A stretch of DNA of 12,179 bases from an uncultured Lachnospiraceae bacterium (GCA_910579275.1 CAJTTO010000072.1:1-12179), one strand, 5' to 3'. Counted from the stretch's first letter, positions 1 to 6,612 are shown. The notes: generated from the letters alone by a model not told the origin. Numbers and translations: made by a program.

Positions 1-12
1 CGTAGAAAACAT
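1..12 (-). CDS. secY: Preprotein translocase subunit SecY, first codons only (partial)
   Basis: An ATG at 10-12 overlaps the rplO stop codon by one base (TAATG) and is followed by codons for Phe-Ser-Thr up to the window edge. The last rplO codons supply a GAGGTG ribosome binding site at suitable spacing. In almost all bacteria secY, the channel subunit of the Sec translocon, follows rplO in the spc operon, and Lachnospiraceae SecY proteins commonly begin with a similar short Met-Phe stretch. The identification rests on position and four codons only, so it is inference. Confidence 0.6.
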
Positions 13-458
13 TAAATCACCTCTGCTGTTCCACCAAGTGCCTCAATCTTCTCCTTTGCAGATGCACTATATGCATTCACCTGAACATTGAGCTTCTTAG
101 TTAATTCTCCCCTGCCTAAAATCTTTACTCCATCTTTCGGATTTTTTACGATTCCGGTCTCAATTAATGTGTCCACTGATACTGTAGCACCATCCTCAAA
201 TCTCTCTAAAACTTCAAGGTTGATTCCAACAATTTCCTTTGTATTTCTATTATGGAAACCTCTCTTGGGAATACGTCTGTATAAAGGCATCTGACCACCT
301 TCAAAGCCTGGTCTCGGAGCTCCTGAACGAGCTTTCTGTCCCTTATGACCCTTGCCGGCTGTCTTGCCGTTTCCTGAACCATGTCCACGGCCTTTTCTAA
401 AATTATTACTATGTTTAGAGCCTTCGGCAGGGCTTAAATTAGATAATTCTAAACTCAT
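12..458 (-). CDS. rplO: 50S ribosomal protein L15
   Basis: L15 is a 23S rRNA-binding protein that joins late in assembly of the large subunit. The 148-residue product has the family layout: a basic, glycine-rich extended N-terminal half (about residues 21-68, including GKGHKGQKARSG and the GGQMPLYRRIPKRGF stretch) that threads into rRNA, followed by a compact C-terminal domain (about 75-148). The length is normal for Firmicutes. An AAGGGAGGTG site precedes the ATG. It lies 20 bases after rpmD, and its stop codon overlaps the presumed secY start, which suggests translational coupling. No truncation or unusual residue is seen. Confidence 0.97.
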   Translation of the reverse strand: MSLELSNLSPAEGSKHSNNFRKGRGHGSGNGKTAGKGHKGQKARSGAPRPGFEGGQMPLYRRIPKRGFHNRNTKEIVGINLEVLERFEDGATVSVDTLIETGIVKNPKDGVKILGRGELTKKLNVQVNAYSASAKEKIEALGGTAEVI

Positions 459-478
459 TTTCTGACACCTCCCTTGTA

Positions 479-661
479 TTATGCTTCTTCAACTTTAACT
501 AAATGATTTACTTTGCGAATCATGCCTCTGGTTGCATCGTTGTCCGGAAGCTCTACTGTTTTGTGAAGCTTTGTCAGCCCCATTGCCTCAACAGTTGCCT
601 TGTTCTTGGGAACAGCACCGATTGTTGATTTTACTAAAGTAACTTTTAATGTCTTTGCCAT
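479..661 (-). CDS. rpmD: 50S ribosomal protein L30
   Basis: L30 is a small large-subunit protein that contacts 23S rRNA. The 60-residue product shows the bacterial L30 pattern: an N-terminal strand (KTLKVTLVKSTIGAVP), a helix region containing the TVEAMGLTKLHKTVELPDN motif, and the MIRKVNHLVKVEEA ending. The size matches the short bacterial form, which lacks the archaeal/eukaryotic extension. AAGGAGGT precedes the ATG by nine bases. It sits between rpsE (14-base gap) and rplO (20-base gap), the standard spc position; some bacteria lack rpmD but this one keeps it. Confidence 0.97.
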   Translation of the reverse strand: MAKTLKVTLVKSTIGAVPKNKATVEAMGLTKLHKTVELPDNDATRGMIRKVNHLVKVEEA

Positions 662-675
662 CTTCGTCTACCTCC

Positions 676-1185
676 TTAAGCCATAATCTCGTCGATAGAT
701 TTTCCACGATTTGCAGCTACCTGCTCAGGTGTCTTTAACTGTGAAAGACCGGCAATTGTAGAAAGCACTACATTCTGCTTATTGTTTGAGCCTAAAGACT
801 TTGTACGAATATTCTTAATACCTGCAAGCTCACAAACGACACGCGCAGGACCACCAGCGATGATACCTGTACCTTCAGGAGCTTTCTTTAACAAAACGCT
901 TGAAGAACCGTAATTTCCAATAAAATCATGCGTAATAGACTTGTTCTCATCCATGGCAATGCTTACGAGATTCTTGATTGCGTCTTCTTTTCCCTTACGA
1001 ATCGCTTCAGGGATTTCTACGGCCTTACCAAGTCCGGCACCTACGTGACCGTTTCCGTCACCTACAACTACCAAAGCGGTAAAACGCATGTTACGTCCAC
1101 CTTTAACAGTCTTGGTTACTCTCTTGATAGTAACAACCTTATCTGTTAATTCAAGCTGACTAGCATCAATGATTGTACGTTTCAT
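676..1185 (-). CDS. rpsE: 30S ribosomal protein S5
   Basis: S5 sits at the mRNA entry side of the small subunit and contributes to decoding accuracy. The 169-residue product has the N-terminal double-stranded-RNA-binding-like domain (about residues 14-80), with the RVTKTVKGGR loop at 22-31, the loop region in which spectinomycin resistance changes map in other bacteria; it looks wild type here. The VVGDGNGHVGAGLGKA motif follows. The C-terminal domain contains APEGTGIIAGGPAR. A GGGAG site lies eight bases before the ATG. It is 16 bases after rplR and 14 before rpmD. Confidence 0.98.
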   Translation of the reverse strand: MKRTIIDASQLELTDKVVTIKRVTKTVKGGRNMRFTALVVVGDGNGHVGAGLGKAVEIPEAIRKGKEDAIKNLVSIAMDENKSITHDFIGNYGSSSVLLKKAPEGTGIIAGGPARVVCELAGIKNIRTKSLGSNNKQNVVLSTIAGLSQLKTPEQVAANRGKSIDEIMA

Positions 1186-1201
1186 GTGATTTTCTCCCTT
1201 C

Positions 1202-1570
1202 CTAGAATACCAAGCCAGCTTCTCTTGCTGCCTCAGCTAAAGCTTTGATTTTACCATGGTATAAAAAGCCGCCTCTGTCAAAAACTACTTCCGTGATACC
1301 TTTATCTACTGCTCTTTTTGCAATTACCTTGCCCAAGTATGCCGCTGCCTCAATGTCATTGGTCTTCTTCAGTTCAGCCTTTACTTCCTTTTCTGTTGTA
1401 GAAGCTGCAACCAATGTGTTTCCAACTGTGTCGTCAATAATTTGAGCATACATATGATTATTGCTTCTGAATACTGCCAGACGTGGTCTTTGTGTTGTAC
1501 CACTTAAACGGTTACGTATTCTCATGTGTTTCTTTGCACGCAATTCTGCTCTTGATCTCTTACTAACCAT
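1202..1570 (-). CDS. rplR: 50S ribosomal protein L18
   Basis: L18 binds 5S rRNA with L5 and helps place it in the central protuberance. The 122-residue product has the basic N-terminal tail (KRSRAELRAKKHMRIRNRLSG), the conserved RPRLAVFRSNNHMYAQIIDD strand-helix and the C-terminal VVFDRGGFLYHGKIKALAEAAREAGLVF ending, split here as GGFLYHGKIKALA and AREAGLVF. Length is typical. AAGGAGG precedes the ATG by nine bases. It is 18 bases after rplF and 16 before rpsE. Confidence 0.98.
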   Translation of the reverse strand: MVSKRSRAELRAKKHMRIRNRLSGTTQRPRLAVFRSNNHMYAQIIDDTVGNTLVAASTTEKEVKAELKKTNDIEAAAYLGKVIAKRAVDKGITEVVFDRGGFLYHGKIKALAEAAREAGLVF

Positions 1571-1588
1571 TTTTTACGCCCTCCTTAT

Positions 1589-2131
1589 TTACTTTTTACC
1601 AGTCTTACCAACTTTACGTCTGATTGTCTCATCAGCATACTTGATACCCTTGCCCTTATAAGGCTCCGGTCTTCTCTTGTCTCTGATTTCAGCTGCGTAT
1701 TGGCCAACTTTTTCTTTATCGATACCCTTTACAATGATGATGTTTGTACCATCAAGCACTGACTCAATCCCCTCCGGGTCAGTCATTTCAACCGGATGAG
1801 AATATCCCAAAGACAATGTCAGTTTCTTTCCTGCCTTAGCTGCCCTGTAACCTACACCGTTTACCTCAAGCTTCTTCTCATATCCGTCTGTCACACCGAC
1901 AACCATGTTATTGATCAGTGTTCTCGTCAAACCATGTAAAGACTTCATTTTCTTCAAATCGTTCGGTCTTGTAACAGTAACCTCTGCACCTTCCACTTTG
2001 ATTTCCATCTCAGCCGGCAGCACTCTCTCAAGTGTTCCCTTTGGACCTTTTACAGTCACTTTGTTATTTTCTGCAACTTCTACAGTTACGCCTGCAGGAA
2101 TCGCGATTGGCATTCTTCCTATACGTGACAT
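1589..2131 (-). CDS. rplF: 50S ribosomal protein L6
   Basis: L6 binds 23S rRNA near the sarcin-ricin loop and the factor-binding region. The 180-residue product has the usual two duplicated alpha/beta domains. The first begins MSRIGRMPIAIPAGV and includes the VKGPKGTLER loop; the second ends with the diagnostic PEPYKGKGIKY motif at about residues 155-165. TTAGGAGGT lies upstream of the ATG. The 128-base gap between rpsH and this gene is the longest in the operon and contains one copy of a duplicated two-hairpin element (see 2173-2243). The gap to rplR is 18 bases. Confidence 0.98.
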   Translation of the reverse strand: MSRIGRMPIAIPAGVTVEVAENNKVTVKGPKGTLERVLPAEMEIKVEGAEVTVTRPNDLKKMKSLHGLTRTLINNMVVGVTDGYEKKLEVNGVGYRAAKAGKKLTLSLGYSHPVEMTDPEGIESVLDGTNIIIVKGIDKEKVGQYAAEIRDKRRPEPYKGKGIKYADETIRRKVGKTGKK

Positions 2132-2172
2132 GCCCGTACCTCCTAATTTTATTTGAATCTATTTTCAAGTTT

Positions 2173-2243
2173 AAAGAACTGTCTGCAGCCCTTCAAAACG
2201 AAACTTTGTTTTTTCCAAGACAATGTCGCTGATTATCCCAGAA
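2173..2243 (-). repeat. Two-hairpin RNA element, copy B (rpsH-rplF gap)
   Basis: In the mRNA sense this stretch folds into two hairpins. The first has a 12-bp stem (arms 2232-2243 and 2213-2224) with a 7-nt loop; the second has a 9-bp stem (2186-2194 and 2173-2181) with a 4-nt loop; an 18-nt spacer separates them. Several pairs are G-U wobbles. The dimensions are identical to copy A at 2690-2760, and the two align without gaps at 40 of 71 positions by hand count. It starts 16 bases after the rpsH stop and ends 41 bases before the rplF start, without covering the ribosome binding site. There is no uridine run, so it is not a classical terminator. Function unknown. Confidence 0.6.
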
Positions 2244-2259
2244 AGCATCTTTATCATAG

Positions 2260-2661
2260 TTACCAGACAAAAGCCAGTACTTCGCCGCCAACCTGAAGTC
2301 TTCTTGCTTCTTTATCGGTTACGACACCCTGATTGGTAGAGATAATGGCAATACCAAGTCCGCCGAGAACCTTTGGCAGTTCATCCTTGCCTGCGTAGAT
2401 ACGAAGACCCGGCTTGGAAATTCTCTTTAAGCCTGTAATAATCTTCTCACTCTTATCTGCGCCATACTTCAAAGTAATATGAATTGTTTTGAAAGCGCCA
2501 TCTTCTACAACGTCAAAAGCCCTTATATAACCTTCATCCAAAAGAATCTGTGCTATAGCAAGTTTCATCTTTGATGAAGGAACATCTACTGTATCATGCT
2601 TTGCAGTGTTCGCATTACGAATTCTTGTAAGCATATCTGCAATAGGATCATTCATTGTCAT
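2260..2661 (-). CDS. rpsH: 30S ribosomal protein S8
   Basis: S8 is a primary binder of the central domain of 16S rRNA (helix 21). In E. coli it also represses the spc operon by binding mRNA. The 133-residue product has the N-terminal domain beginning MNDPIADMLTRIRNAN and the C-terminal signature GIAIISTNQGVVTDKEAR, followed by GGEVLAFVW. The upstream ATG (2661) is chosen over the ATG two codons later because GGAGG lies eight bases before it. The gene is unusual in being flanked by the two largest gaps in the operon (112 and 128 bases), each holding one copy of the same two-hairpin element. Confidence 0.98.
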   Translation of the reverse strand: MTMNDPIADMLTRIRNANTAKHDTVDVPSSKMKLAIAQILLDEGYIRAFDVVEDGAFKTIHITLKYGADKSEKIITGLKRISKPGLRIYAGKDELPKVLGGLGIAIISTNQGVVTDKEARRLQVGGEVLAFVW

Positions 2662-2689
2662 TTCAGTTTCCTCCTTAATTATCTATCTC

Positions 2690-2760
2690 GAAGAATGCGT
2701 CAGCATTCTTCCAAAATGGAATTTCGTTTTTCTTAGGCAATGTCTTTTATTGCCTTAGAA
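2690..2760 (-). repeat. Two-hairpin RNA element, copy A (rpsN-rpsH gap)
   Basis: In the mRNA sense the first hairpin has arms 2749-2760 and 2730-2741 (12 pairs with one A-A mismatch) and a 7-nt loop. The second is a perfect 9-bp stem, GAAGAATGC/GCATTCTTC on the plus strand (2690-2698 and 2703-2711), with a 4-nt loop. The first hairpin can be extended by two further pairs and, beyond an internal loop, by AAAATGGA (2713-2720) pairing with TCCATTTT (2767-2774), which reaches into the rpsN stop codon. The element ends 28 bases before the rpsH start. It is the better-paired partner of copy B at 2173-2243. No uridine run follows it. Confidence 0.65.
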
Positions 2761-2773
2761 AATCTTTCCATTT

Positions 2774-2959
2774 TTACCAGCTTGCCTTCTTCACACCGGG
2801 AATCTGACCTTTATATGCCAACTCGCGGAAGCAGATTCTGCAAATTCCATATTTTCTTAAGTATGCATGTGGACGGCCACAGATTCTGCAACGACTGTAT
2901 TCCTGTGTAGAAAACTTAGGATTGCGCTGCTGTTTGATTTTCATTGCTGTTTTAGCCAT
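2774..2959 (-). CDS. rpsN: 30S ribosomal protein S14, zinc-binding type
   Basis: S14 belongs to the head of the small subunit. At 61 residues this is the short zinc form: Cys24-x2-Cys27 and Cys40-x2-Cys43 form a four-cysteine zinc site within CRICGRPHAYLRKYGICRIC. The product ends in the invariant GVKKASW. Many Firmicutes carry a second, longer cysteine-free S14 induced on zinc starvation; none is visible here. AAGGAGGT precedes the ATG. It lies 17 bases after rplE. The 112-base gap after it holds copy A of the duplicated element, whose outer stem can include the stop codon. In some genomes this form is named rpsZ. Confidence 0.97.
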   Translation of the reverse strand: MAKTAMKIKQQRNPKFSTQEYSRCRICGRPHAYLRKYGICRICFRELAYKGQIPGVKKASW

Positions 2960-2976
2960 GAGAATTTACCTCCTTA

Positions 2977-3516
2977 TTATTTCGCGAAAGGCATGTTGAA
3001 CTGTGCTAACAGCTCACGTGCTTCCTCATCAGTCCTGGCAGTTGTTACGAATACAATATCCATACCTCTTACCTTGTCAACCTTGTCATATTCTATCTCG
3101 GGGAAGATAATCTGCTCTTTGATACCGAGTGCATAATTACCTCTGCCGTCAAATCCATTAGGATTCACACCTCTAAAGTCGCGCACACGAGGAAGTGCAA
3201 GGTTTACAAGACGATCAAGGAACTCATACATCTTCTCACCGCGAAGGGTAACCTTACATCCGATAGCCATTCCCTCACGAATTTTGAAGTTGGCAATCGC
3301 CTTCTTAGCCTTTGTGGTAACTGCCTTCTGTCCAGCAATAATCTCAAGATCCTTAACAGCTGACTCCAGCGCCTTTGCGTTGTCCTTTGCCTCTCCAACA
3401 CCCATGTTGATAACAATTTTATCAAGCTTTGGAACTTCCATGACATTTTTATATCCGAACTTTTTTGTCAAAGCATCTACAATTTCGTCTTTATATATAT
3501 CTTTCAGTCTACTCAC
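2977..3516 (-). CDS. rplE: 50S ribosomal protein L5
   Basis: L5 binds 5S rRNA with L18 and makes a bridge to the small subunit. The 179-residue product carries the VPKLDKIVINMGVGEA signature near residues 28-43 and the GVNPNGFDGRGNYALG motif in the second half, with the NMPFAK ending typical of the family. The start codon is GTG at 3516: GGAGG lies nine bases upstream and no in-frame ATG sits nearby, so the GTG reading is well supported. It is one of two GTG starts in the cluster, the other being rpsQ. It follows rplX by 22 bases and precedes rpsN by 17. Confidence 0.97.
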   Translation of the reverse strand: MSRLKDIYKDEIVDALTKKFGYKNVMEVPKLDKIVINMGVGEAKDNAKALESAVKDLEIIAGQKAVTTKAKKAIANFKIREGMAIGCKVTLRGEKMYEFLDRLVNLALPRVRDFRGVNPNGFDGRGNYALGIKEQIIFPEIEYDKVDKVRGMDIVFVTTARTDEEARELLAQFNMPFAK

Positions 3517-3538
3517 CAGTCTAGTCCTCCTTCCTTAA

Positions 3539-3844
3539 TTAATCAATGACTTCGCCTGTTGTCTTTGCGAAACGTACTTTCTTATCTCCGTCCATCTTAA
3601 ACCCGACTCTTGTCGCTTTTCCCTTATGGAGATACATTACGTTTGAAATATCAATAGGAGCTTCTTTCTGGATAATGCCGCCATTCTGATTTGCAGCAGA
3701 AGGCTTTGCATGTTTTGTAACCATGTTGATGCCCTCTACCAATACTTTGGCGTTCTTTGTGTCAACAGATAAAACCTTGCCCTCTTTATCTTTATCTTTA
3801 CCAGCGATAACTTTAACTGTATCGCCCTTCTTTATCTTTAACAT
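3539..3844 (-). CDS. rplX: 50S ribosomal protein L24
   Basis: L24 starts large-subunit assembly by binding the 5' part of 23S rRNA and lies near the tunnel exit. The 101-residue product has an N-terminal KOW motif (about residues 6-33: GDTVKVIAGKDKDKEGKV then VDTKNAKVLVEG) and the downstream MVTKHAKPS and KATRVGFK segments usual for the family. AAGGAGGTG lies six bases before the ATG. It is 12 bases after rplN and 22 before rplE, the standard order. Confidence 0.97.
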   Translation of the reverse strand: MLKIKKGDTVKVIAGKDKDKEGKVLSVDTKNAKVLVEGINMVTKHAKPSAANQNGGIIQKEAPIDISNVMYLHKGKATRVGFKMDGDKKVRFAKTTGEVID

Positions 3845-3856
3845 TCTGGCACCTCC

Positions 3857-4225
3857 TTATAATACTTCAGGAGCTAAGGAAACAATCTTCATAAACTGTT
3901 TCTCACGAAGCTCTCTTGCCACTGGTCCAAAAATACGTGTTCCCCTCGGAGTCTTGTCATCCTTGATGATCACAGCAGCATTTTCATCAAATTTAATATA
4001 AGAACCGTCCTTACGACGAGCGCCCTTTACGGTACGTACAACTACAGCTTTCACTACATCGCCTTTTTTTACAACGCCGCCTGGTGTTGCATCTTTAACG
4101 CTGGCAACAATCACATCACCAATGTTTGCATATCTTCTTGTAGATCCACCCATAACCCTGATGCAGAGCAATTCTTTTGCACCAGTATTATCAGCGACTT
4201 TCAGTCTGCTTTCCTGTTGTATCAT
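3857..4225 (-). CDS. rplN: 50S ribosomal protein L14
   Basis: L14 lies at the subunit interface, forms an inter-subunit bridge and is the docking site of the silencing factor RsfS in other bacteria. The 122-residue length is exactly that usual for the family. Visible signatures are the MIQQESRLKVADNTGAKE start, the ARRKDGSYIKFDENAAVII segment in the middle, and the GTRIFGPVARELRE motif near the end. An AAGGAGA site precedes the ATG. The 64-base gap from rpsQ holds a hairpin built from a GCATT repeat (see 4252-4280). Confidence 0.98.
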   Translation of the reverse strand: MIQQESRLKVADNTGAKELLCIRVMGGSTRRYANIGDVIVASVKDATPGGVVKKGDVVKAVVVRTVKGARRKDGSYIKFDENAAVIIKDDKTPRGTRIFGPVARELREKQFMKIVSLAPEVL

Positions 4226-4251
4226 GCTTAATCTCCTTCCAAAACCATGTC

Positions 4252-4280
4252 ATGCAATGCGTCGCATTGCATTGCATTGC
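4252..4280 (-). repeat. Pentanucleotide repeat forming a hairpin in the rpsQ-rplN gap
   Basis: On the plus strand GCATT occurs three times in a row, followed by GC (4264-4280). The first copies pair with ATGCAATGC at 4252-4260, giving a perfect 9-bp stem with a 3-nt GTC loop (4252-4272). It lies between the rpsQ stop and the rplN ribosome binding site. There is no following uridine run in the transcript, so it is not an intrinsic terminator. Such a short tandem repeat could vary in copy number by slippage. Confidence 0.7.
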
Positions 4281-4289
4281 TTTTAAAAT

Positions 4290-4544
4290 CTATTTTACTC
4301 TTTCAATAATCTCAACAAGTCTCCATCTCTTATCCTTAGACAAGGGTCTTGTCTCCATTACCTTAACGGTATCGCCAATGTTGCACTCATTGTTCTCGTC
4401 ATGTGCTTTCAGCTTATAAGTTCTCTTAACGATTTTTCCGTAAAGAGGATGCTTAACATGATCTTCTACAGCAACTACGATAGTTTTCTGCATTTTGTTG
4501 CTCACAACCTTGCCTGTACGTGTTTTTCTCAAATTTCTTTCCAC
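4290..4544 (-). CDS. rpsQ: 30S ribosomal protein S17
   Basis: S17 is a primary 16S rRNA binder of OB-fold type. I place the start at the GTG at 4544 (84 residues, beginning MERNLRKTR), not at the GTG at 4550. GGAGG lies nine bases before the former but only three before the latter, and MERNLRK is the usual family start in Lachnospiraceae. Signatures: KVVSNKMQKTIVVAVE in the first strands and the conserved HDENNECNIGDTVKVMETRPLSKDKRW block in the second half, seen here as GDTVKVMETRPLSKDKRW. It is 13 bases after rpmC and 64 before rplN. Confidence 0.93.
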   Translation of the reverse strand: MERNLRKTRTGKVVSNKMQKTIVVAVEDHVKHPLYGKIVKRTYKLKAHDENNECNIGDTVKVMETRPLSKDKRWRLVEIIERVK

Positions 4545-4557
4545 GACCACTTTCCTC

Positions 4558-4767
4558 CTACTCTACGTTTTTAAGATTTCCAGCAATAACAGTCTGAATT
4601 CTGGCGATATTTCTTCTTACCTCTTTGATTCTTGCTGTATTGTCTAACTGGTTTGTTGCGTTCTGAAATCTCAAATTGAAAAGTTCTTTCTTTGCAGCTA
4701 CTAATTCCTGTGATAATTCTGCAGCTGATTTGGTCCTTAAATCTTCTACATACTTATTAGTTTTCAT
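4558..4767 (-). CDS. rpmC: 50S ribosomal protein L29
   Basis: L29 lies next to L23 at the polypeptide tunnel exit, where it forms part of the docking platform for trigger factor and SRP. The 69-residue product is the usual all-helical hairpin: helix one includes the ELSQELVAAKKELFNLRFQ signature (about 18-36), followed by NQLDNTARIKEVRRNIARI. It overlaps the end of rplP by 11 bases (ATGAAAACTAA is shared in two frames), which implies translational coupling. rpsQ follows after 13 bases. Confidence 0.97.
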   Translation of the reverse strand: MKTNKYVEDLRTKSAAELSQELVAAKKELFNLRFQNATNQLDNTARIKEVRRNIARIQTVIAGNLKNVE

Positions 4768-5194
4768 TTACTGCACCGCCTTCCAAATCTGCTTTAGAAA
4801 CGATCTTGCACTTGCAAGGAAGCTTGTGTGTTGCAAGACGTAACGCTTCTTTTGCCACATCCTCAGCTACTCCGCTGATTTCAAACATTACACGACCGGG
4901 TTTCACTACTGCTACCCAGTACTCAAGTGTTCCCTTACCTGAACCCATTCGTGTTTCAGCAGGTTTTGCTGTTACAGGCTTATCCGGGAAAATTTTAATC
5001 CATACCTTACCACCACGCTTAATGTGACGTGTCATGGCAATACGGGCTGCTTCTATCTGATTTGATTTAATCCAGCATGGTTCAGTTGCCACGATACCGT
5101 ACTCACCATAAGTAATTGTATTACCTCTCTGTGCCTTACCAGCCATTGTGCCGCGGAACTGTTTACGACGCTTTACTCTTTTTGGCATTAACAT
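4757..5194 (-). CDS. rplP: 50S ribosomal protein L16
   Basis: L16 is a late-assembling large-subunit protein near the A-site and peptidyl transferase centre, needed for tRNA positioning. The 145-residue product starts MLMPKRVKRRKQFRG and contains IVATEPCWIKSNQIEAARIA, the KIFPDKPVTAKPAETRMGSGKG loop (written here as two overlapping parts, KPVTAKPAE and RMGSGKG) and the THKLPCKCKIV segment near the end. The RMGxGKG arginine is the residue hydroxylated in E. coli. The start is the ATG at 5194, overlapping the rpsC stop as TAATG; GGAAGGGAG precedes it. Its own last 11 bases overlap rpmC. Confidence 0.97.
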   Translation of the reverse strand: MLMPKRVKRRKQFRGTMAGKAQRGNTITYGEYGIVATEPCWIKSNQIEAARIAMTRHIKRGGKVWIKIFPDKPVTAKPAETRMGSGKGTLEYWVAVVKPGRVMFEISGVAEDVAKEALRLATHKLPCKCKIVSKADLEGGAVNEN

Positions 5195-5850
5195 TATTTA
5201 TCGCTCCCTTCCTTATTTCCCTTTGTAGGAAGTACTTCGCCCTTGTAGATCCAAACCTTTACGCCAAGCTTGCCGTAAGTTGTATCTGCCTCTGCGAAAC
5301 CATAATCAATATCTGCTCTAAGTGTCTGAAGAGGAATTGTACCCTCGCTGTAAAACTCTGTACGAGCCATGTCTGCCCCGCCAAGACGTCCTGAAACGGC
5401 AGTCTTGATACCCAGAGCCTGTGCCTTCATTGTTCTGCCCATGCAGGACTTCATCGCACGTCTGAAAGAAACACGGTTCTCAAGCTGCTGTGCAATGTTC
5501 TCTGCTACCAGCTGTGCATCTCTGTCCGGTCTCTTAATTTCCTTAATGTCAACAAGTACATTCTTGCCTGTCAGTTTCTGAAGCTCTTTCTTTGTCACTT
5601 CGATTTCCGCGCCGCCCTTGCCGATTACCACGCCGGGCTTAGCTGTGAAAACAATCACCTTTACTCTGTCAGATGCTCTCTCAATCTCAATCTTAGAAAT
5701 ACCTGCACTGAACAATTTCTTCTTTAAAAACTTTCTAATATTATAATCTTCTACTAAATAGTCAGCAAAATCAGCATCAGCATACCATTTTGAATCCCAA
5801 TCCTTAATAACGCCGACTCTCAGTCCATGAGGATTAACTTTCTGTCCCAT
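5194..5850 (-). CDS. rpsC: 30S ribosomal protein S3
   Basis: S3 is in the head of the small subunit and lines the mRNA entry channel with helicase activity. The start MGQKVNPHGLRVG (ATG at 5850) is the universal S3 start; AGGAGG lies just upstream, so the in-frame ATG eight codons earlier is rejected. The 218-residue product has the N-terminal domain, a type II KH domain with the VIGKGG loop at about 75-80, and the C-terminal domain containing SGRLGGADMARTEFYSEG (about residues 150-175). It follows rplV by 10 bases and overlaps rplP by one base (TAATG). Confidence 0.98.
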   Translation of the reverse strand: MGQKVNPHGLRVGVIKDWDSKWYADADFADYLVEDYNIRKFLKKKLFSAGISKIEIERASDRVKVIVFTAKPGVVIGKGGAEIEVTKKELQKLTGKNVLVDIKEIKRPDRDAQLVAENIAQQLENRVSFRRAMKSCMGRTMKAQALGIKTAVSGRLGGADMARTEFYSEGTIPLQTLRADIDYGFAEADTTYGKLGVKVWIYKGEVLPTKGNKEGSDK

Positions 5851-5860
5851 TTTCTTCCTC

Positions 5861-6253
5861 CTATCTCTCGTCAAGCACGATTGTTATGTGGCTCATTCTC
5901 TTCTCGATTCTATAAGCTCTGCCCTGTGCCCTTGGTCTAACTCTCTTCATTGTAGGTCCCTTATTTGCATAACACTCTGCAATATAAAGGTTCTCAGCGT
6001 TCATACCGTTGTTATTTTCAGCGTTTGCAATTGCTGACTCCAAAAGCTTCTTGATGACGCTGGAAGCATATCTTGGGCTGTATTCCAGAATACCTAAAGC
6101 TGCCTCAACGTTCTTGCCTCTGATGGCATCCAATACGAAACATGCCTTCTGAACAGACACTCTGGCATAAGAAAGCTTTGCTGATGGTCTTGTCTCTCTG
6201 TTCTCTGCGTTTCTTTTTCTCTTATAACTTGTTCTGCTATACTTTTCAGCCAT
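5861..6253 (-). CDS. rplV: 50S ribosomal protein L22
   Basis: L22 binds all domains of 23S rRNA and sends a long beta-hairpin into the exit tunnel. The start is the ATG at 6253 (130 residues, MAEKYSRTSYKRK), because AAAGGAGG lies seven bases before it; the in-frame ATG six codons upstream has no such site. Signatures are PSAKLSYARVSVQKACFVLD in the first half, AIANAENN in the middle, and the tunnel hairpin GPTMKRVRPRAQGRAYRI near residues 100-120, followed by SHITIVL. The tip looks normal; deletions there confer macrolide resistance in other bacteria. It lies 22 bases after rpsS. Confidence 0.97.
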   Translation of the reverse strand: MAEKYSRTSYKRKRNAENRETRPSAKLSYARVSVQKACFVLDAIRGKNVEAALGILEYSPRYASSVIKKLLESAIANAENNNGMNAENLYIAECYANKGPTMKRVRPRAQGRAYRIEKRMSHITIVLDER

Positions 6254-6275
6254 GGTTGAACCTCCTTTCAACTAA

Positions 6276-6557
6276 TTATCTAACCTTTGATTTCTTTTCG
6301 TCCTTGCCATGTCCTCTATAGGTTCTGGTTGCAACGAATTCTCCAAGCTTATGTCCAACCATATCTTCTGTTACATATACAGGCACATGTTTTCTTCCGT
6401 CGTGAACTGCAATCGTGTGACCTACAAAAGAGGGGAAAATTGTAGAACGACGTGACCATGTCTTAATTACTGATTTATTTCCTGACGCATTCAATGCATC
6501 AACCTTCTTTAAAAGGCTTGCGTCTGCGAAAGGACCCTTTTTTAATGACCTTGCCAT
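6276..6557 (-). CDS. rpsS: 30S ribosomal protein S19
   Basis: S19 sits in the head of the small subunit beside S13 and takes part in bridges to the large subunit. The start MARSLKKGPF (ATG at 6557) is universal for the family and has GGAGG nine bases upstream, so the longer in-frame reading is rejected. The 93-residue product carries IKTWSRRSTIFPSFVGHTI and the conserved HVPVYVTEDMVGHKLGEF segment, ending with a basic tail (GHGKDEKKSKVR). It is 56 bases after rplB, with a hairpin in the gap, and 22 before rplV. Confidence 0.98.
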   Translation of the reverse strand: MARSLKKGPFADASLLKKVDALNASGNKSVIKTWSRRSTIFPSFVGHTIAVHDGRKHVPVYVTEDMVGHKLGEFVATRTYRGHGKDEKKSKVR

Positions 6558-6591
6558 TAGGTAATTCCTCCTTGTTTTTAAAATCGAAAAA

Positions 6592-6612
6592 CGTTTGTCT
6601 GACGACAAAGCG
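6592..6612 (-). other. Intercistronic hairpin, rplB-rpsS gap
   Basis: TTTGTC (6594-6599) pairs with GACAAA (6604-6609) around a TGAC loop; with one bulged base two further C-G pairs form (6592-6593 with 6611-6612). It lies directly after the rplB stop codon in the mRNA. The transcript downstream is A-rich rather than U-rich, so a terminator is unlikely. It may be an RNA processing or stabilising structure. Confidence 0.5.

Noticed and set aside
2132..2259. An internal promoter before rplF
   Set aside because: TTGAAA-like and A/T-rich segments exist, but no -10 box at a proper distance was found; the gap is better described by the two-hairpin element.
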